Source: Hyphomicrobium sp. (GTDB taxonomy: Bacteria > Pseudomonadota > Alphaproteobacteria > Rhizobiales > Hyphomicrobiaceae). From it: a stretch of 64,000 bases of DNA. The notes beneath the pieces are model-generated. The model ran no database searches. It was not told where the DNA came from and was given only the letters and a program-made list of their open reading frames with translations. The DNA is taken from NCBI GenBank assembly GCA_016716675.1, contig JADJVG010000007.1, forward strand, positions 1-64,000, given 5' to 3'. The translations under genes and the position numbers were made by a program. Within the stretch, counting starts at the first letter, position 1; every line of letters begins with the position of its first letter. Positions 1-8,895 of this stretch are shown here, piece after piece.

Positions 1-621
1 CTGGCGGGCAGCGTGATCGTTGCGCAGAACCGCATTGCTGATTGCACGTATACGGCGGTGCGCGGCAACGGCGCCAACAACATCCAGATCATCGCCAACA
101 GTTGCGAACGCCTGGGCGAAGTCGCCATCTATTCGGAGTTCGGATCGGAAGGCGCACTGATCGCCAACAACATGATCGACTTCGCGGCGACCGGTATCTC
201 CGTTACCAACTTCAACGAAGGCGGCAGGCTCGCCGTGATCCAGGGCAACCTGATCCGCAACCTGTTCCGGCGCGAAAAGGAACCGGAAGACAAACGCGGC
301 GAAGGCATCGGCGTCGAAGCTGACGCGGTCGTCTCGGGAAATACCATTGAAAGCGCGGCGACCGTCGGCATTCAAATCGGCTGGGGCCCGTTCATGCGCG
401 ACATTGCCGTGACCGGGAACGTCATTCGCCGCTCGAAGGTCGGCATCACCATCACCGCGGCGCCCGAAGCCGGCACCTGCCTGATCGCCAACAACGTGAT
501 TTCGGAATCCAAAGACGGCGCCATCCGCACGATGATGTTCGGCGTCACGTCAGGCCCCGATCTGGCGCGCGACGGCACGGCGAACCAACGCATCAACGTT
601 GCAGGCAACGTGGCAATCTAA
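1..621 (+). CDS. TIGR03808-type parallel beta-helix repeat protein, 3' part
   Basis: The reading frame is open from the first base of the window, so this is the C-terminal part (about 206 residues) of a longer protein. It has recurring short repeats of the kind 'IANNxI' and 'VTGNVIRRS', each about 20-25 residues apart, typical of right-handed parallel beta-helix (pectate-lyase-like) folds. The pattern resembles the TIGR03808 family of Tat-exported repetitive proteins in Rhizobiales. The N-terminal signal region lies outside the window, so export cannot be checked here. No catalytic residues can be assigned. The family name comes from recognition of the repeats and is moderately sure; the substrate is unknown. 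Confidence 0.7.
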   Translation: MAGSVIVAQNRIADCTYTAVRGNGANNIQIIANSCERLGEVAIYSEFGSEGALIANNMIDFAATGISVTNFNEGGRLAVIQGNLIRNLFRREKEPEDKRGEGIGVEADAVVSGNTIESAATVGIQIGWGPFMRDIAVTGNVIRRSKVGITITAAPEAGTCLIANNVISESKDGAIRTMMFGVTSGPDLARDGTANQRINVAGNVAI

Positions 622-929
622 TCGGCAAATTTGCGGAATGGTTTGGTGGGGGGCGGTCCCGGCCAGACCGGGGGGATGGGGGGATGTCTGGCCGGGCACC
701 GTCGATGTGGAGCACGGGGGGCGTATCTCCAACATGCAGACATAATAGCTCTCGCAAGATGAACTGAGGCTGAACGGCCACAAGACAATGCAAGACATCT
801 GCAAAAACGAAAATTTGTTCGACTTTTCAACGGCTTTACTTTTCGACATCGGACAACGAGATCACCGGCCGCCTGCAGAATCACTCTAGAGTTGCTGATC
901 ACATCTGTTGTTGATCAGGAATGCTGCCG
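622..929. other. Intergenic region with hairpin, G-tracts and recQ leader
   Basis: No gene is visible. The first part has four runs of six G (648-653, 670-675, 678-683, 716-721). The two central runs sit in the loop of a perfect 11-bp inverted repeat (658-668 with 686-696). No T-run follows, so it is not a standard terminator. Near the recQ start there is a 7-bp inverted repeat, CTGATCA (895-901) and TGATCAG (912-918), whose right arm runs into the AGGA ribosome binding site (917-920). The middle (about 725-890) is less GC-rich and could hold the recQ promoter, but I cannot pick out clear -35/-10 boxes. Confidence 0.55.
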
Positions 930-3131
930 ATGCCGGCCCGCGCCGCGCCCCTCGCTTTGCTTGAAACCACCGGCGGCCACGACCCCACAGCGCGACTGAT
1001 GGCCGAAGCGCTGGCCAAGCTCGAAGACGTCTTCGGCTACAAGAGCTTTCGGCTGCATCAAGCGAAGATCATCGAGACGCTGGTCAGCGGCGGCGATTGC
1101 CTTGCCCTCATGCCGACGGGCGGCGGCAAGTCGTTGTGCTACCAGATCCCCGCGCTGGCGCGCCCCGGCACCGGCATCGTCGTCTCGCCGCTCATCGCGC
1201 TGATGCAGGATCAGGTCGATGCGCTGCGCGACGTCGGGGTGAAAGCGGCGTTCCTCAATTCGACGCTCGATCGCGCCACGCAGGACAGCATTGAACGCGA
1301 ATTTGCCGGTGGCGCACTCGACATGCTGTACGTCGCGCCCGAACGCCTCGTGCAGGAACGCACGCTGTCACTGCTCGGTCGCCATCAGATCGCGGTCTTC
1401 GCCATCGACGAAGCGCACTGCGTTGCGCAGTGGGGGCACGACTTCCGGCCCGAGTATCGCCAGCTCAAAATTCTGGCCGAACGCTTCCCGAATGTGCCGC
1501 GCATCGCGCTGACCGCCACGGCGGACGAACGCACCCGCCAGGAAATCATCACCGAACTCTCACTGGAAGACGCGGACTGCTTCATCGCATCGTTCGACCG
1601 CCCCAACATCCGCTACACGATTTCCGAAATGGGCTCGATGAGCGGACGCGAGCGGCTTTGGCAATTTCTCGAAGCCGAGCACCCGGGCGATGCCGGCATC
1701 GTCTATTGCCTGTCGCGCAAGTCGGTGGAGGAAACCGCCGCCTGGCTCAACAGCAAGGGCCGCAAGGCGCTCGCCTATCACGCCGGCCTTGAGCCGCACA
1801 TCCGCGCCACCGCACAAACCAAGTTTCTCTCCGACGATGCGCTGATTATCGTAGCGACCGTCGCCTTCGGCATGGGCATCGACAAGCCGGACGTCCGCTT
1901 CGTCGCCCATCTCAATCTGCCGAAATCGATCGAGGCCTATTATCAGGAAACCGGCCGCGCTGGCCGCGATGGCGAACCGGCCGACGCCTGGATGGCCTAC
2001 GGCATTCAAGACGTTGTGCAGTTGCGCCAGTGGATTGCCCAATCGGAAGGCTCGGACGCCTTCAAGCAGGTGCAGCGGCAGAAGCTCGACGCGCTGATCG
2101 GTCTCGCCGAAATGCCGGGCTGCCGCCGCCAGGCGCTGCTCGCCTATTTCGGTGAGCGCCTCGCGGAGCCTTGCGGCAACTGCGATAACTGCTTGAACCC
2201 GCCGCTCACCGAGGATGGTACGGTGATGGCGCAGAAAGCCCTCTCAGCCGTCTACCGCACCGGCCAGCGGTTTGGCGTGACCTATGTGACTGACGTTCTG
2301 CTCGGCAAAGCCGAAGAGCGCGTGATCCGCAACAGCCACGATAAGTTGTCTGTGTTCGGCATTGGCGAAGATATCTCTGCCGCCGCCTGGAAGGGCCTGT
2401 TCCGGCAACTCATCGCATCGGGATACTTGAACGGCGACGACGATGGCCACGGCACGCTGGCGCTAACCGACCGCGCCCGGCCGCTGCTGCGCGGCGAAGA
2501 TAAATTCCTGATGCGCGTGACGCGCGCCGCGCCGAAGAAAGCCAAGCGCGACGCTAAGCCTTCGCACAAGGTCGCGGCTGAAAGCCAGACGCTCTACGAC
2601 GCGCTCAAAGCCTTGCGGCTCAAGCTCGCAACAGCTGCCAAGCTGCCGCCCTACGTCATCGCCCAAGATCGCACGCTCGTCGAGCTTGCCGAGAAGCGTC
2701 CGGCCAACGAGGAGGCGCTGCACGAAATTACCGGCCTCGGCACGAGCAAGATTGCGCGTTACGGCAAAGCCTTCCTGGAGACGATTGCGAGTTTCAAAAA
2801 ACATCCGGCGCTGACCAACCGGCTGTCATCGTCGGTCAATCAAACGATCGCCGCCCACCTGCGCGGTCTGGATGCTGACGCCATCGCCACGGAGCGCGGC
2901 ATCGAAGTCTCAACCGTCTATGGCCACTTCGCGGACGCCATCGAAGCTGGCGTGATCGATCCGAGAGACGTGCTGACGCTCGACGCCAGCGAGATCGACG
3001 AAATAGAAAGCGCGTTCGAGCGCTGCCACACGCTTGAAACCGGCAAACTCGGCGCCGCCCATGCGAGTCTCGAAGGCCGCTATGATTACGGCATTCTGAA
3101 ATGCATGTTGATGGCGGCACTGCAAAAGTGA
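930..3131 (+). CDS. recQ: ATP-dependent DNA helicase RecQ
   Basis: A 3'-5' superfamily 2 DNA helicase of recombination and repair. Visible in order: the RecQ N-terminal region with 'FGYKSFRLHQ', Walker A 'MPTGGGKSLCYQIPAL', the DEAH box ('AIDEAHCVAQWGHDFRPEY'), motif VI 'YYQETGRAGRDG', the zinc-binding cysteines ('CGNCDNC'), the RQC winged helix, and an HRDC domain near residues 555-620. A further C-terminal helix-turn-helix part ('ATERGIEVSTVYGHF') of the Helicase_HTH type follows. At about 733 residues it is longer than E. coli RecQ (about 610) because of this tail. ATG 930 is preferred over 921: the AGGA at 917-920 touches 921 but is well spaced from 930. Confidence 0.95.
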   Translation: MPARAAPLALLETTGGHDPTARLMAEALAKLEDVFGYKSFRLHQAKIIETLVSGGDCLALMPTGGGKSLCYQIPALARPGTGIVVSPLIALMQDQVDALRDVGVKAAFLNSTLDRATQDSIEREFAGGALDMLYVAPERLVQERTLSLLGRHQIAVFAIDEAHCVAQWGHDFRPEYRQLKILAERFPNVPRIALTATADERTRQEIITELSLEDADCFIASFDRPNIRYTISEMGSMSGRERLWQFLEAEHPGDAGIVYCLSRKSVEETAAWLNSKGRKALAYHAGLEPHIRATAQTKFLSDDALIIVATVAFGMGIDKPDVRFVAHLNLPKSIEAYYQETGRAGRDGEPADAWMAYGIQDVVQLRQWIAQSEGSDAFKQVQRQKLDALIGLAEMPGCRRQALLAYFGERLAEPCGNCDNCLNPPLTEDGTVMAQKALSAVYRTGQRFGVTYVTDVLLGKAEERVIRNSHDKLSVFGIGEDISAAAWKGLFRQLIASGYLNGDDDGHGTLALTDRARPLLRGEDKFLMRVTRAAPKKAKRDAKPSHKVAAESQTLYDALKALRLKLATAAKLPPYVIAQDRTLVELAEKRPANEEALHEITGLGTSKIARYGKAFLETIASFKKHPALTNRLSSSVNQTIAAHLRGLDADAIATERGIEVSTVYGHFADAIEAGVIDPRDVLTLDASEIDEIESAFERCHTLETGKLGAAHASLEGRYDYGILKCMLMAALQK

Positions 3132-3150
3132 GTGGCGCACGCCGCGCGCA

Positions 3151-3858
3151 TTAGCCGCTCGCCGAGTGTTGCATCGCCTTCACGATTTGGGCGCGAACAG
3201 CTTCCAGCTCCGGCGTCCATTGTGCGGCATTCGTCGCCAACAAATTGGCTTCCGATTTCAAAATGACGCCATCGTCGAGAATTTTGAGACCGTTGGCGCG
3301 CAACGTTTCGCCCGTCGTCGTGATGTCGACGATCAGTTCCGCAGTGCCGGACGAGCAGGTGCCTTCCGTCGCGCCCAGGCTCTCGACGATGCGATAATCG
3401 CCAAAGCCTTTTGACGCAAAGAAGCGGCGCGTCAGGTTCATGTATTTGGTGGCGACGCGCGGCCAGCGGCCATGCACGCGGCGGAACGGCAGGCTTGCGG
3501 CTTCCAGATCGCCAATCGTTGCGACGTCGATCCACCACTGCGGCACGGCGACGACGACATCAGCAAACCCGAAGCCGAGCTTCTTCAGGAACAGCAAACG
3601 CGTGTCGGCATCCGACATGCTTTCACGCACCAGGTCTTCACCCGTGATGCCCATGTGGACGCTGCCGCTCTTCAGCGCCGCCGCAATCTCCGACGACGAG
3701 ACGTAGGCCACATCGACATCCGGCAAGCCAACGATTTCGCCGCGATAGCCGCGCGCGTGACCGACCTTGCTGACGGTCAATCCAGCCCGGCCGAACATCT
3801 CGGTCGTCTGTTCCATCAGGCGTCCCTTGGAGGGAATGGCGAGGGTCAGCTTGCTCAT
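3151..3858 (-). CDS. hisG: ATP phosphoribosyltransferase, catalytic subunit (short form)
   Basis: First enzyme of histidine synthesis: condenses ATP with PRPP to phosphoribosyl-ATP. At 235 residues it is the short HisG form, which lacks the C-terminal regulatory domain and works as a complex with HisZ; hisZ is the overlapping upstream gene, as expected. The N-terminus 'LAIPSKGRLME' and the PRPP-loop region 'ELIVDITTTGETLRANGL' are typical. Start and stop overlap with hisZ by 4 bases (ATGA), implying translational coupling. It closes the minus-strand set hisS-hisZ-hisG. Confidence 0.95.
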   Translation of the reverse strand: MSKLTLAIPSKGRLMEQTTEMFGRAGLTVSKVGHARGYRGEIVGLPDVDVAYVSSSEIAAALKSGSVHMGITGEDLVRESMSDADTRLLFLKKLGFGFADVVVAVPQWWIDVATIGDLEAASLPFRRVHGRWPRVATKYMNLTRRFFASKGFGDYRIVESLGATEGTCSSGTAELIVDITTTGETLRANGLKILDDGVILKSEANLLATNAAQWTPELEAVRAQIVKAMQHSASG

Positions 3859-5033
3859 GAGCGGCCTCCCTTCAGGACCGACAATAATCGTTCGGTGTGG
3901 ATGGCGCCGCCGACGGCGGTTACATCGCGGTCAGCGCCTGCCGCCCGCATCAAGCCGTCATAGCGGCCGCCACCAGCCACGGGGCTGACGGCGCTGAGGC
4001 CGGGCGCGTGCACTTCGAACACGATGCCGGTGTAATATTCGAGGCTGCGGCCGAACTCGGCGGAGAACGTCACGCGGTCGAGCGGTATGCCAGCGTTGGC
4101 AAGCAGCGCCAAGCGGCGATCATAAGCATCGAGCGCCGCGCCCGTGCCGCCTTTGGCACCGGCGAGAAGCTTGGCGATCGCCTCGCCCGCCGACTTCGCC
4201 GGACCTTTGACGCGCACATAGGCTTCGATGAGCGCCGCCGAAGCGGCATCAAGCGGCGGCGCCGAGCGATCGGCGATCACATCCAGCAGGCGCTCGGCCA
4301 TTTCTTCAACCGTGCGCGTGCCGATGACTTCGATGGCCTTGGCGTCGAGATACTGATGGATGCCGGCAGCACTGGCGGCGATGTCGCCGGCTTTCAAAAC
4401 GGCAACGAGATCGGCGGGCACCGCCTTGGCGGCTGCACCGGGCGCAGTCGTCAGGCGTTGCAGTTCGGCGCGAAACGCGTCCGGCTGCCAGAACACGTCG
4501 CTCAAACGCTTTTGCCAGCGCACGGGCATCTGCACGGCATCGAGCACAGCGCGAAACAGACCGAGATCGCCGATCTGCAACGACCAGGATTTCAAACCCG
4601 CAGCTTCGAGAGCCTTGAGGATCAGTGCAATCGTATCGGCTTCGGCGGCGGCGGCATCACGATCACCGAAGCGTTCGACACCGGCCTGGCGGAACTCGCG
4701 CGGGTGCGTGTCGTCGGCGCCTTGCGGCTGAAAGCGAAAGGCGGGGCCATTGTAGCAATACTTGGCGGGCGTCGCCGGATCAGCATAGCGCGCGATGTGC
4801 AGGCGGCAGGCAGGCACCGTCAGATCGGGGCGCAGGCACAATTCCGCGCCATCGGGATCGGTGAACACATAGGTGCGGGCGCGCAGGCTTTCGCCAATCA
4901 CGTCGAGAAACACGTCGGCAGGCTGGATGACAGACGGCGCGACCGATTCATGCCCGGCCTTGGTGAAGACCGACATCAAGACCTGAGCCTGAGCCTCAAG
5001 GGCTGCGAACTGTTGCGCGGATTCAGCGGCCAT
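3855..5033 (-). CDS. hisZ: ATP phosphoribosyltransferase regulatory subunit
   Basis: A class II histidyl-tRNA-synthetase-like paralogue that has lost tRNA charging and activates the short HisG, giving histidine feedback control. The HisRS-like core is seen in 'LRPDLTVPACRLHIARY', 'RFQPQGADDTHPREFRQAGVERFG' and the C-terminal 'GRSLEYYTGIVFEVHAPG' with 'VAGGGRYDGLMRAAG'. Length is 392 residues, normal for HisZ. It starts 6 bases after hisS and overlaps hisG by 4. Unlike its neighbour hisS, the reading frame is intact throughout. Confidence 0.93.
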   Translation of the reverse strand: MAAESAQQFAALEAQAQVLMSVFTKAGHESVAPSVIQPADVFLDVIGESLRARTYVFTDPDGAELCLRPDLTVPACRLHIARYADPATPAKYCYNGPAFRFQPQGADDTHPREFRQAGVERFGDRDAAAAEADTIALILKALEAAGLKSWSLQIGDLGLFRAVLDAVQMPVRWQKRLSDVFWQPDAFRAELQRLTTAPGAAAKAVPADLVAVLKAGDIAASAAGIHQYLDAKAIEVIGTRTVEEMAERLLDVIADRSAPPLDAASAALIEAYVRVKGPAKSAGEAIAKLLAGAKGGTGAALDAYDRRLALLANAGIPLDRVTFSAEFGRSLEYYTGIVFEVHAPGLSAVSPVAGGGRYDGLMRAAGADRDVTAVGGAIHTERLLSVLKGGRS

Positions 5034-5039
5034 GGCGTA

Positions 5040-6579
5040 TCAACTCGTATGCCGGTCGATGATCTTGCGAACTTCATCGACGAGGTTGGCTTCGGGCACG
5101 GCAAGTTGCGCCGGGCGCGCCGCTTTCCATTCCTTATTGTCCTTGATGGCGGCGGCGGCCTTCGCGCCTTCGATCAGGTCTTTGAGCGTAACTTCGCCCT
5201 TGGCGCGTTCGTCAGAGCCTTGGATGAGGACGCACGGCGCATTGCGCTTGTCGGCGTATTTCATCTGCGCCTTCATGCCGGATGAACCGAGATACATTTC
5301 GGCGCGAATGCCGGCGTCGCGCAGCGTCTTGACCATTTTCTGGTAGCTGGCGATTTCAGCTTTATCCATCACCAGCACGACGACGGGGCCGAGGGCGGGT
5401 TGCGGCTTGGCGCCGATGTGGGCAAGCGCCGCCTGCAAGCGCGAGACGCCGATGGAGAATCCGGTTGCCGGAACTTTCTGGCCGGTGAAGCGGGCCACCA
5501 AATCATCATAGCGGCCACCCCCGCCGACGGAGCCGAAGCGGACGGGCTGACCGTCTTCGCCTTTGACCTCGAACGTCAGCTCGGCCGCGAACACGGGGCC
5601 GGTGTAATATTCGAGGCCGCGAACGACTGAAGGATCAATTTAATTCGATCAGACCATAGCCCGCAGCCTGCGGCCTCACAAGCGCGGCAAGCTCTGGCGA
5701 ACCCTCAGCCCAGTGAACTTGCAAAGCGCCGTCTTCCCAATTTCGATAAGTGGTGCGATTTTTTCGTGCCACTGGCGAGAGCTGCCAGTCCGGGTTGCGC
5801 CGACATCCTGTGAAGGCCAAGACGCGATCAATGCCTCTGGCGTCCAGACCGTGCTCCTTGCGTGAAATCACCGCCTCATCCTTGCGCCCGGCCCCAATAA
5901 GCTAGCAACGCCTGTTGGGCCGAGGCGATCCAACTTATCGACGGCACGCAAAACAGCCAGTCGCTTACTGCCGTCGCCATCCGTTGCAGGCGTAATGCCG
6001 ATCGAAGCCAACACGGCGTCCAGCAACTTCCGGCTATTCACCTTGATCACATAGTCGCCGCGCTTGACGCCGAGCGCCTCAAGCGCGTCCGCCGCCAACA
6101 TGCACATCTCGGCGTCCGCCGCGACGCTTTCGGCGCCGACCGTATCGGCATCGAACTGCATGAACTGGCGGAAGCGGCCGGGGCCTGGCTTCTCGTTGCG
6201 ATACACGGGGCCGAACGCATACCGGCGGAATGGCTTCGGCAGCTTGTCGAAATTCTGCGCCACGTAACGGGCGAGCGGCGCCGTTAAATCGTAGCGCAGG
6301 CTCATCCACTGCTCGTCTTCGTCCTGGAACGAAAACACGCCCGCGTTCGGCCGATCCTGATCGGGCAGAAACTTGCCGAGCGCGTCGGTATATTCGAGCG
6401 CCGGCGTTTCCAGCGCATCGAAGCCATAGGTCTCGTAGACGCCGCGGATTGTGTGCAGCATCTGGTTGAGCGCCGTTAACTCCGCCGCTTCGGAATCGCG
6501 AAACCCCCTTGGCGATGCGCGCAACTGGCAAGGCTGGCGTCTGAGACGCGGAAAGCCCGTCTTTCTTGTTCTGTGACAT
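5040..6579 (-). pseudogene. hisS: Histidyl-tRNA synthetase gene, frame broken at several points
   Basis: Charges tRNA-His; normally essential. The N-terminal half (about 6520-5890, class II core 'MSLRYDLTAPLARY', 'RYAFGPVYRNEKPGPGRFRQF') and the C-terminal half (about 5640-5040, 'RGLEYYTGPVFAAELTF', 'GSVGGGGRYDDL', anticodon-binding domain) are well conserved but lie in different frames from each other and from the start. (1) The start ATG 6579 leads in frame to 'LPVARIAKG', then shifts at a C5 run (6504-6508); removing one base restores the conserved 'KGFRD'. (2) A shift near 5888 splits 'GPGRKDE'. (3) Between about 5640 and 5870 matching pieces ('GGDFT', 'ELAALVR', 'AAGYG', 'IDPSVVRGLEYY') fall in different frames, so more indels are present. 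The overall length fits an intact gene of about 510 codons. Sequence error or true decay cannot be told apart here. Confidence 0.85.
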
Positions 6580-6670
6580 GACTATTTGAAAGTTGCTGAG
6601 GCACCAATAGCGCGCCCCAAAGGAATGTGCCCGCCTTATAGCGGAACACAGCCGCACGCGAAAGCCGCCT

Positions 6671-7882
6671 TCAGCCGCCCCAAAGCCGCGCCACGCTGCG
6701 TGCAAATGCCCGTAATCGCTGATTTTTACGGGCGCGGCCCTTCACGCGATGGAAGGTCGCGCTCGGCACGGCGGCAAGGTCGCGGGCGACGATCAGGTCA
6801 TAGAGCGGAACCTCATCTGCGCCGAACCCGCGCTTGAAGGGGTTATCGCCAAGACCGAGGTCAAAGCGGTGACAATCGCGCTCGACGAAATAGCGCATCA
6901 CCTCGATGCAGATCAGCCGCCCCGGCGAGATGTGGCTCCACGCCTCTCCGGCATCCGCAATGCGCAACATCGTGAAGGTGCCGTCGTGCAGCACACCGAA
7001 CAGCGTGGCGATGGTTTCGCCGCCCGCTTCGAGATGGAATAGATGGCCGAGATCAACCTCGCTGCCATCCATGACGAGGCGTTCGTAAAACTGCCGATAG
7101 GATTCCTGCTTCAGAATATACTTGCTGCCGAGCGCCGCGTGACGTGCCGCCTGTTGTTCCTCGAGCACCGAATAGACGCGGGCGATCTCATCGGGATCGG
7201 TGGCGCGCGCAAAGCGCGGCGCGCCTTCCTTTTCCCAAAGCCGCGTGCAGCGTTCGACTTCCTTGCGGTACTTCTTGCCGCGACCGGCGATGTATTCGTC
7301 AACATTGCCGGGAACGTAAATGACCGAGCCGGTCCGGCGTGACGGCGCAAGCCCCGAGCGCGTGATCAACGGATTGGCAATTCCGCCAATCTCGGCCGGC
7401 ATGTTTTCCAAGCGGATCAGATCGACATCACGCAGCGCGTGGCGAATGGCCCGCCATGCACGGCGGATCGAGCGGCGCTTTTTCAAAAGCGCCGGCCCAA
7501 GGATCGGCGCGCCGTAATCCGCAACGCCGAGATCCGCGAAGCGCGCCACGCGCAGCGTCCGTTTTCTCTTGATCACCAGCGGAAGAATGAGAGCAACTTC
7601 GCCGGAGTTGCGTTCCGTCACCACAACAAGGCGCGGCCTAGCGCGGTGCTTCGGCGCCAGCTCCTCGTAGAAGACCGTCAGCCAGTTGAGTGTTTGAAAC
7701 GCCGTCGAGGTTAGAGCGCTCTGCGAGGTCAATCCGCCTTGAACTGCTTCGAGCGCCGCGAGCGCTTCATCCGCGCCATCGAAAACCTCGACGAAGAAAC
7801 GCGGACCGCGCCACCAGCGGGCGCGCGGTTTAACTTCACTTTCTTCGAGGGTGCCGGCGGTATTGAAGCTTGCGAAGCTCAT
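6671..7882 (-). CDS. GNAT-fold acetyltransferase of the CelD/BcsL (Acetyltransf_6) type
   Basis: About 403 residues. The second half ('YIAGRGKKYRKEVERCTRLWEKEG', 'LGHLFHLEAGGETIATLFGVLHDGTFTMLRIA', 'SPGRLICIEVMRYFVERDCHRFDLGLGDNPFKRGFG') matches the GNAT-like Acetyltransf_6 domain of proteins annotated as cellulose biosynthesis CelD. In many proteobacteria such proteins act in exopolysaccharide or surface-polymer decoration; the substrate here is unknown and no polysaccharide genes are adjacent. Start at ATG 7882 is preferred because GGGGG lies just upstream; an in-frame ATG at 7894 has no binding site. It lies 90 bp upstream of hisS on the same strand. Confidence 0.8.
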   Translation of the reverse strand: MSFASFNTAGTLEESEVKPRARWWRGPRFFVEVFDGADEALAALEAVQGGLTSQSALTSTAFQTLNWLTVFYEELAPKHRARPRLVVVTERNSGEVALILPLVIKRKRTLRVARFADLGVADYGAPILGPALLKKRRSIRRAWRAIRHALRDVDLIRLENMPAEIGGIANPLITRSGLAPSRRTGSVIYVPGNVDEYIAGRGKKYRKEVERCTRLWEKEGAPRFARATDPDEIARVYSVLEEQQAARHAALGSKYILKQESYRQFYERLVMDGSEVDLGHLFHLEAGGETIATLFGVLHDGTFTMLRIADAGEAWSHISPGRLICIEVMRYFVERDCHRFDLGLGDNPFKRGFGADEVPLYDLIVARDLAAVPSATFHRVKGRARKNQRLRAFARSVARLWGG

Positions 7883-8124
7883 GTGCACCCCCATCGCGGG
7901 AGGGCGCGATACGGCGCGCGCGCGGAAACCGACGGTCCATTAGCGCAGCCGCACATCAAAACGGCACGCGTCTTCCAACAGTCCAAAACGCCATACGCAT
8001 ACGCATTACTCAACGCTCTACTGCACGACGACAGCCCCGCACTGGCCGACAATCGCGTTTACGCAACTATCTAGCATAAGAGTGAAACGTCAATGCAGAA
8101 GAGTGCAATTGATATACTTCAAGA

Positions 8125-8895
8125 CTAACCGGGACCGGCAATCACCGCCGCCGCCGCGACCAGAAACGCCGTTTCAAACACCTGTTCGATGGCACCCAGT
8201 ACGTCGCCCGTATAGCCACCGATCAGCCGGTGCGCCTGGAAGGCGAGCAGCGCCGACGCCACGCAGGCGACAACAAGAGAGATCGTTAACGTCGTCAGAC
8301 TGAGCAGTAAAAGCCCAGGCAACAGGCCCAATATTACGGCAACGCCGAGTTCTCCGCCACTGACGGCGGTGGCCAGCGGTTTGACTTTCGCGGCATCCAA
8401 ATCACCCGCATAGGGCATGGCGCGCACAGCCACGACGGTTGCTAATCGCGCCGCTGCGTGCGCTGCAACAAACGCCAGGATCATCTGGATCGGCCCAATT
8501 TGCATCAGCGCCGTGGCTTTGATCGCCAGCATGGCGACGAGCACGATCGTGCCATAGGTACCGATGCGGCTGTCTTTCATAATCTCAAGGCGCTGCGCCC
8601 GCGTCTGCCCGCCGCCGAAACCGTCGGCCGTATCGGCAAGACCATCTTCGTGGAAGGCTCCCGTCGCGGCAATAGCCGCTGCCATGCCGAACAGCATCGG
8701 CAACGGCTGCGGCAGAATCGGCGTCGTCGCGGCGATGACAATGCCACCGATGACACCAACGAGCGCGCCAACGAGCGGAAAATACTTAGCCGACCGGTCG
8801 AGCCATTTGGGTTCGAAACCGTCGAACGATTTGACCGGAATGCGCGTGAGAAACTGCACTGCAACCAGGAAATATTTGATCTCGGCAGCGATCAT
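8125..8895 (-). CDS. cobS: Adenosylcobinamide-GDP ribazoletransferase (cobalamin synthase)
   Basis: Integral membrane enzyme of the last cobalamin assembly steps; joins adenosylcobinamide-GDP with alpha-ribazole(-phosphate). The family signature 'FHEDGLADTADGFGGG' followed by 'RLEIMKDSRIGTYG' is clear, and hydrophobic stretches fill the rest of the 256 residues. It overlaps cobT by 4 bases (ATGA), so both are co-translated at the end of the glc-cob gene string. CobT supplies its alpha-ribazole phosphate substrate. Confidence 0.95.
   Translation of the reverse strand: MIAAEIKYFLVAVQFLTRIPVKSFDGFEPKWLDRSAKYFPLVGALVGVIGGIVIAATTPILPQPLPMLFGMAAAIAATGAFHEDGLADTADGFGGGQTRAQRLEIMKDSRIGTYGTIVLVAMLAIKATALMQIGPIQMILAFVAAHAAARLATVVAVRAMPYAGDLDAAKVKPLATAVSGGELGVAVILGLLPGLLLLSLTTLTISLVVACVASALLAFQAHRLIGGYTGDVLGAIEQVFETAFLVAAAAVIAGPG

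Noticed and set aside
3897..5285. Long open frame (462 codons) on the plus strand across hisZ and the end of hisS
   Set aside because: It is antisense to the clearly homologous hisZ and hisS, is rich in Arg/Gly/His as expected of an antisense frame in GC-rich DNA, and has no recognisable domain.
5635..5871. Separate 78-codon gene between the two hisS parts
   Set aside because: Its ends match HisRS ('DRVLAF', 'ELAALVR', 'AAGYG'); it is a piece of the frameshifted hisS, not an independent gene or insertion.
7883..8124. Cobalamin riboswitch near cobS
   Set aside because: The region lies downstream of cobS, not before the operon, and no B12-box-like sequence is visible there or before glcD.
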